Of a stretch of DNA of 64,000 nucleotides, positions 63,168 through 64,000 are shown one piece after another. The position numbers and the translations under genes are program-made. The DNA lies in NCBI GenBank assembly GCA_944472135.2, contig OX235268.1, forward strand, positions 8,748,589 through 8,812,588. Reading direction: 5' to 3'. The notes under the pieces are model-generated. The model made no database searches, was not told the origin of the DNA, and worked only from the letters and a program-made list of their open reading frames with translations. The first letter of the stretch is position 1. Each line of letters opens with the position of its first letter. This stretch comes from Trichobilharzia regenti (taxonomy: Eukaryota; Platyhelminthes; Trematoda; Strigeidida; Schistosomatidae).

Positions 63168-63237
63168 CTTGCTCTTCTGATTCAAATTTCTTTGTCAGTT
63201 TCGACAATTCATCCTTCAGTGCTTCTACAGTATCCGG
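63168..63237 (-). CDS. BCAP31: BAP31-like protein, third-from-last coding exon
   Basis: 70 bases, acceptor GATATTTAG, donor GTTAGT, ending in phase 1. It encodes PDTVEALKDELSKLTKKFES, then EEQ; the last base joins CT of the next exon to make Ala. This is the start of the C-terminal coiled coil (human counterpart includes LKDELASTKQKLEKAE). Earlier exons with the membrane spans must lie to the right of the window. Confidence 0.82.
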
Positions 63238-63309
63238 CTAAATATCATCAATTTGGTGCAGAAAAAAAGCCCAACAAAAACACAAAGACGATTTAACAAA
63301 CAACATATA

Positions 63310-64000
63310 AACAGATTGTGCAGCAAGTTATATCGACTGTTGCTCTAAGAACTTGATTTTTCGTGCTCACTCGGCAACATCTCTCACTATTTGTGTTTTG
63401 ATCAACAACATAACGAATTTTTTAAAAGAATGGATACTGAACAAAGACAACTCTTTCTGATAACTTCATCATCAGGGCGATAGACCAAGTGAGATAATTA
63501 TGAGGAAATTAATAAAATCAGTCCAAAGTACTTTTAATGCTGGCGAACTACATGTCTTATTCTCTACATGACCGATGGTGCTACCCCGAGTGAAAGATCA
63601 TAAGTACCTAGACTATCTGGCCACTTCAAATTGTATTTACCAATTCAACTGCGCTTGTGGGGCAGGTTTTATTGGCCGTTGCTCTAGGAACTTGATTTTT
63701 CGTGCTCGCTCGAAAACATCTCCCACCATGGCTAAGTAAGGGTTTACTGAAAACCATCAACAATTAACAGTTCGATATTAAACCACCTGGTGCGAACCGG
63801 TCGGCTACAAAGCCACCCAGCCAGCCAGCGTGGAAGAATCCTTCTCTATCACCATCTACCGGGTGTCTAATAAATTGCCAAAATCATCATCGAAGCATTG
63901 CATTCTCTAAACAACAGAGGGTATTGCAATTCGCCTCAAACAAGCAGTGTTCTGTGTTCATATGAAAGAAGCAAGTTTAGCCAGCCCCAACTACTGCCCA
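63310..64000 (+). pseudogene. Penelope-like element: RT end and endonuclease
   Basis: DIPSEIIMRKLIKSVQSTFN-like linker at 63480-63570, then TSNCIYQFNCACGAGFIGRC (GIY-YIG start, 63637 on), NLIFRARSKTSPTMAK, and the closing ITIYRVSNKLPKSSSKHCIL to the window edge. The last ~190 bases are nearly identical to 18575-18760. 63320-63400 is a second, partial copy of the GIY-YIG segment (CCSKNLIFRAHS), so two copies are nested or in tandem. Confidence 0.78.

Overview
This window looks like a stretch of a flatworm genome, most probably a blood fluke (Schistosoma or a close relative). It is eukaryotic and AT-rich. Almost all of it is transposable-element sequence typical of trematodes: CsRn1/Boudicca-like and other Ty3/Gypsy elements, a BEL/Pao-type gag, two RTE-like and two CR1-like LINE families, many Penelope-like (PLE) pieces, a Merlin DNA transposon relic, and tRNA-derived SINEs of which one family carries a hammerhead ribozyme (SM-alpha-like). 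Family assignments come from motifs read by eye, not from database searches.

Only one host gene is recognisable. The last three coding exons of a BAP31-like (BCAP31) ER membrane protein lie on the minus strand at 63168-63237, 58664-58764 and 54305-54358. Their phases match, their splice sites are canonical, and the protein ends in a KKSD dilysine tail. The two introns are about 4.3 and 4.4 kb and are mostly filled with mobile-element fragments.

Layout. 1-7.6 kb: a mosaic of an internally deleted CsRn1-like element (minus), a 358-bp LTR present twice, and between the LTRs a gag-only unit with an intact 656-codon BEL/Pao-type frame. 7.7-11.0 kb: a CR1-like LINE relic and a second CsRn1-like gag-protease relic. 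11-21.4 kb: PLE fragments, hammerhead SINEs and tRNA SINEs. 21.4-25.1 kb: a solo LTR and an almost full-length but broken RTE LINE. 25.3-26.6 kb: a 1.3-kb unit with 399-bp inverted repeats. 27.2 kb: an interstitial TTAGGG-like tract. 27.8-30.4 kb: PLE ends, one split by a solo LTR, and a reversed LTR. 30.4-35.2 kb: two Gypsy internal regions that share a middle LTR. 35.4-40.8 kb: a second RTE copy, a CR1 fragment and a 5'-truncated CR1-like LINE. 41.4-44.0 kb: a complete gag-protease-only LTR element with 529-bp LTRs and a 5-bp target duplication. 44-47 kb: SINEs, a PLE end and Merlin. 47.4-51.3 kb: a solo LTR and a near-intact CR1-like LINE with one frameshift. 51.5-54.0 kb: a PLE RT piece and an RTE LINE. 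54.3-63.2 kb: the BAP31 exons with TE-filled introns. 63.3-64.0 kb: another PLE.

Nothing here is an operon or a pathway. The interest lies in how the elements depend on each other: gag-only LTR elements that need pol in trans, SINEs that carry LINE ends, hammerhead-bearing SINEs, and PLE copies that repeatedly end in fold-back junctions. No frame assigned here to a LINE, PLE or Gypsy polymerase is fully intact. The gag-only frames and the 48-51 kb LINE come closest.
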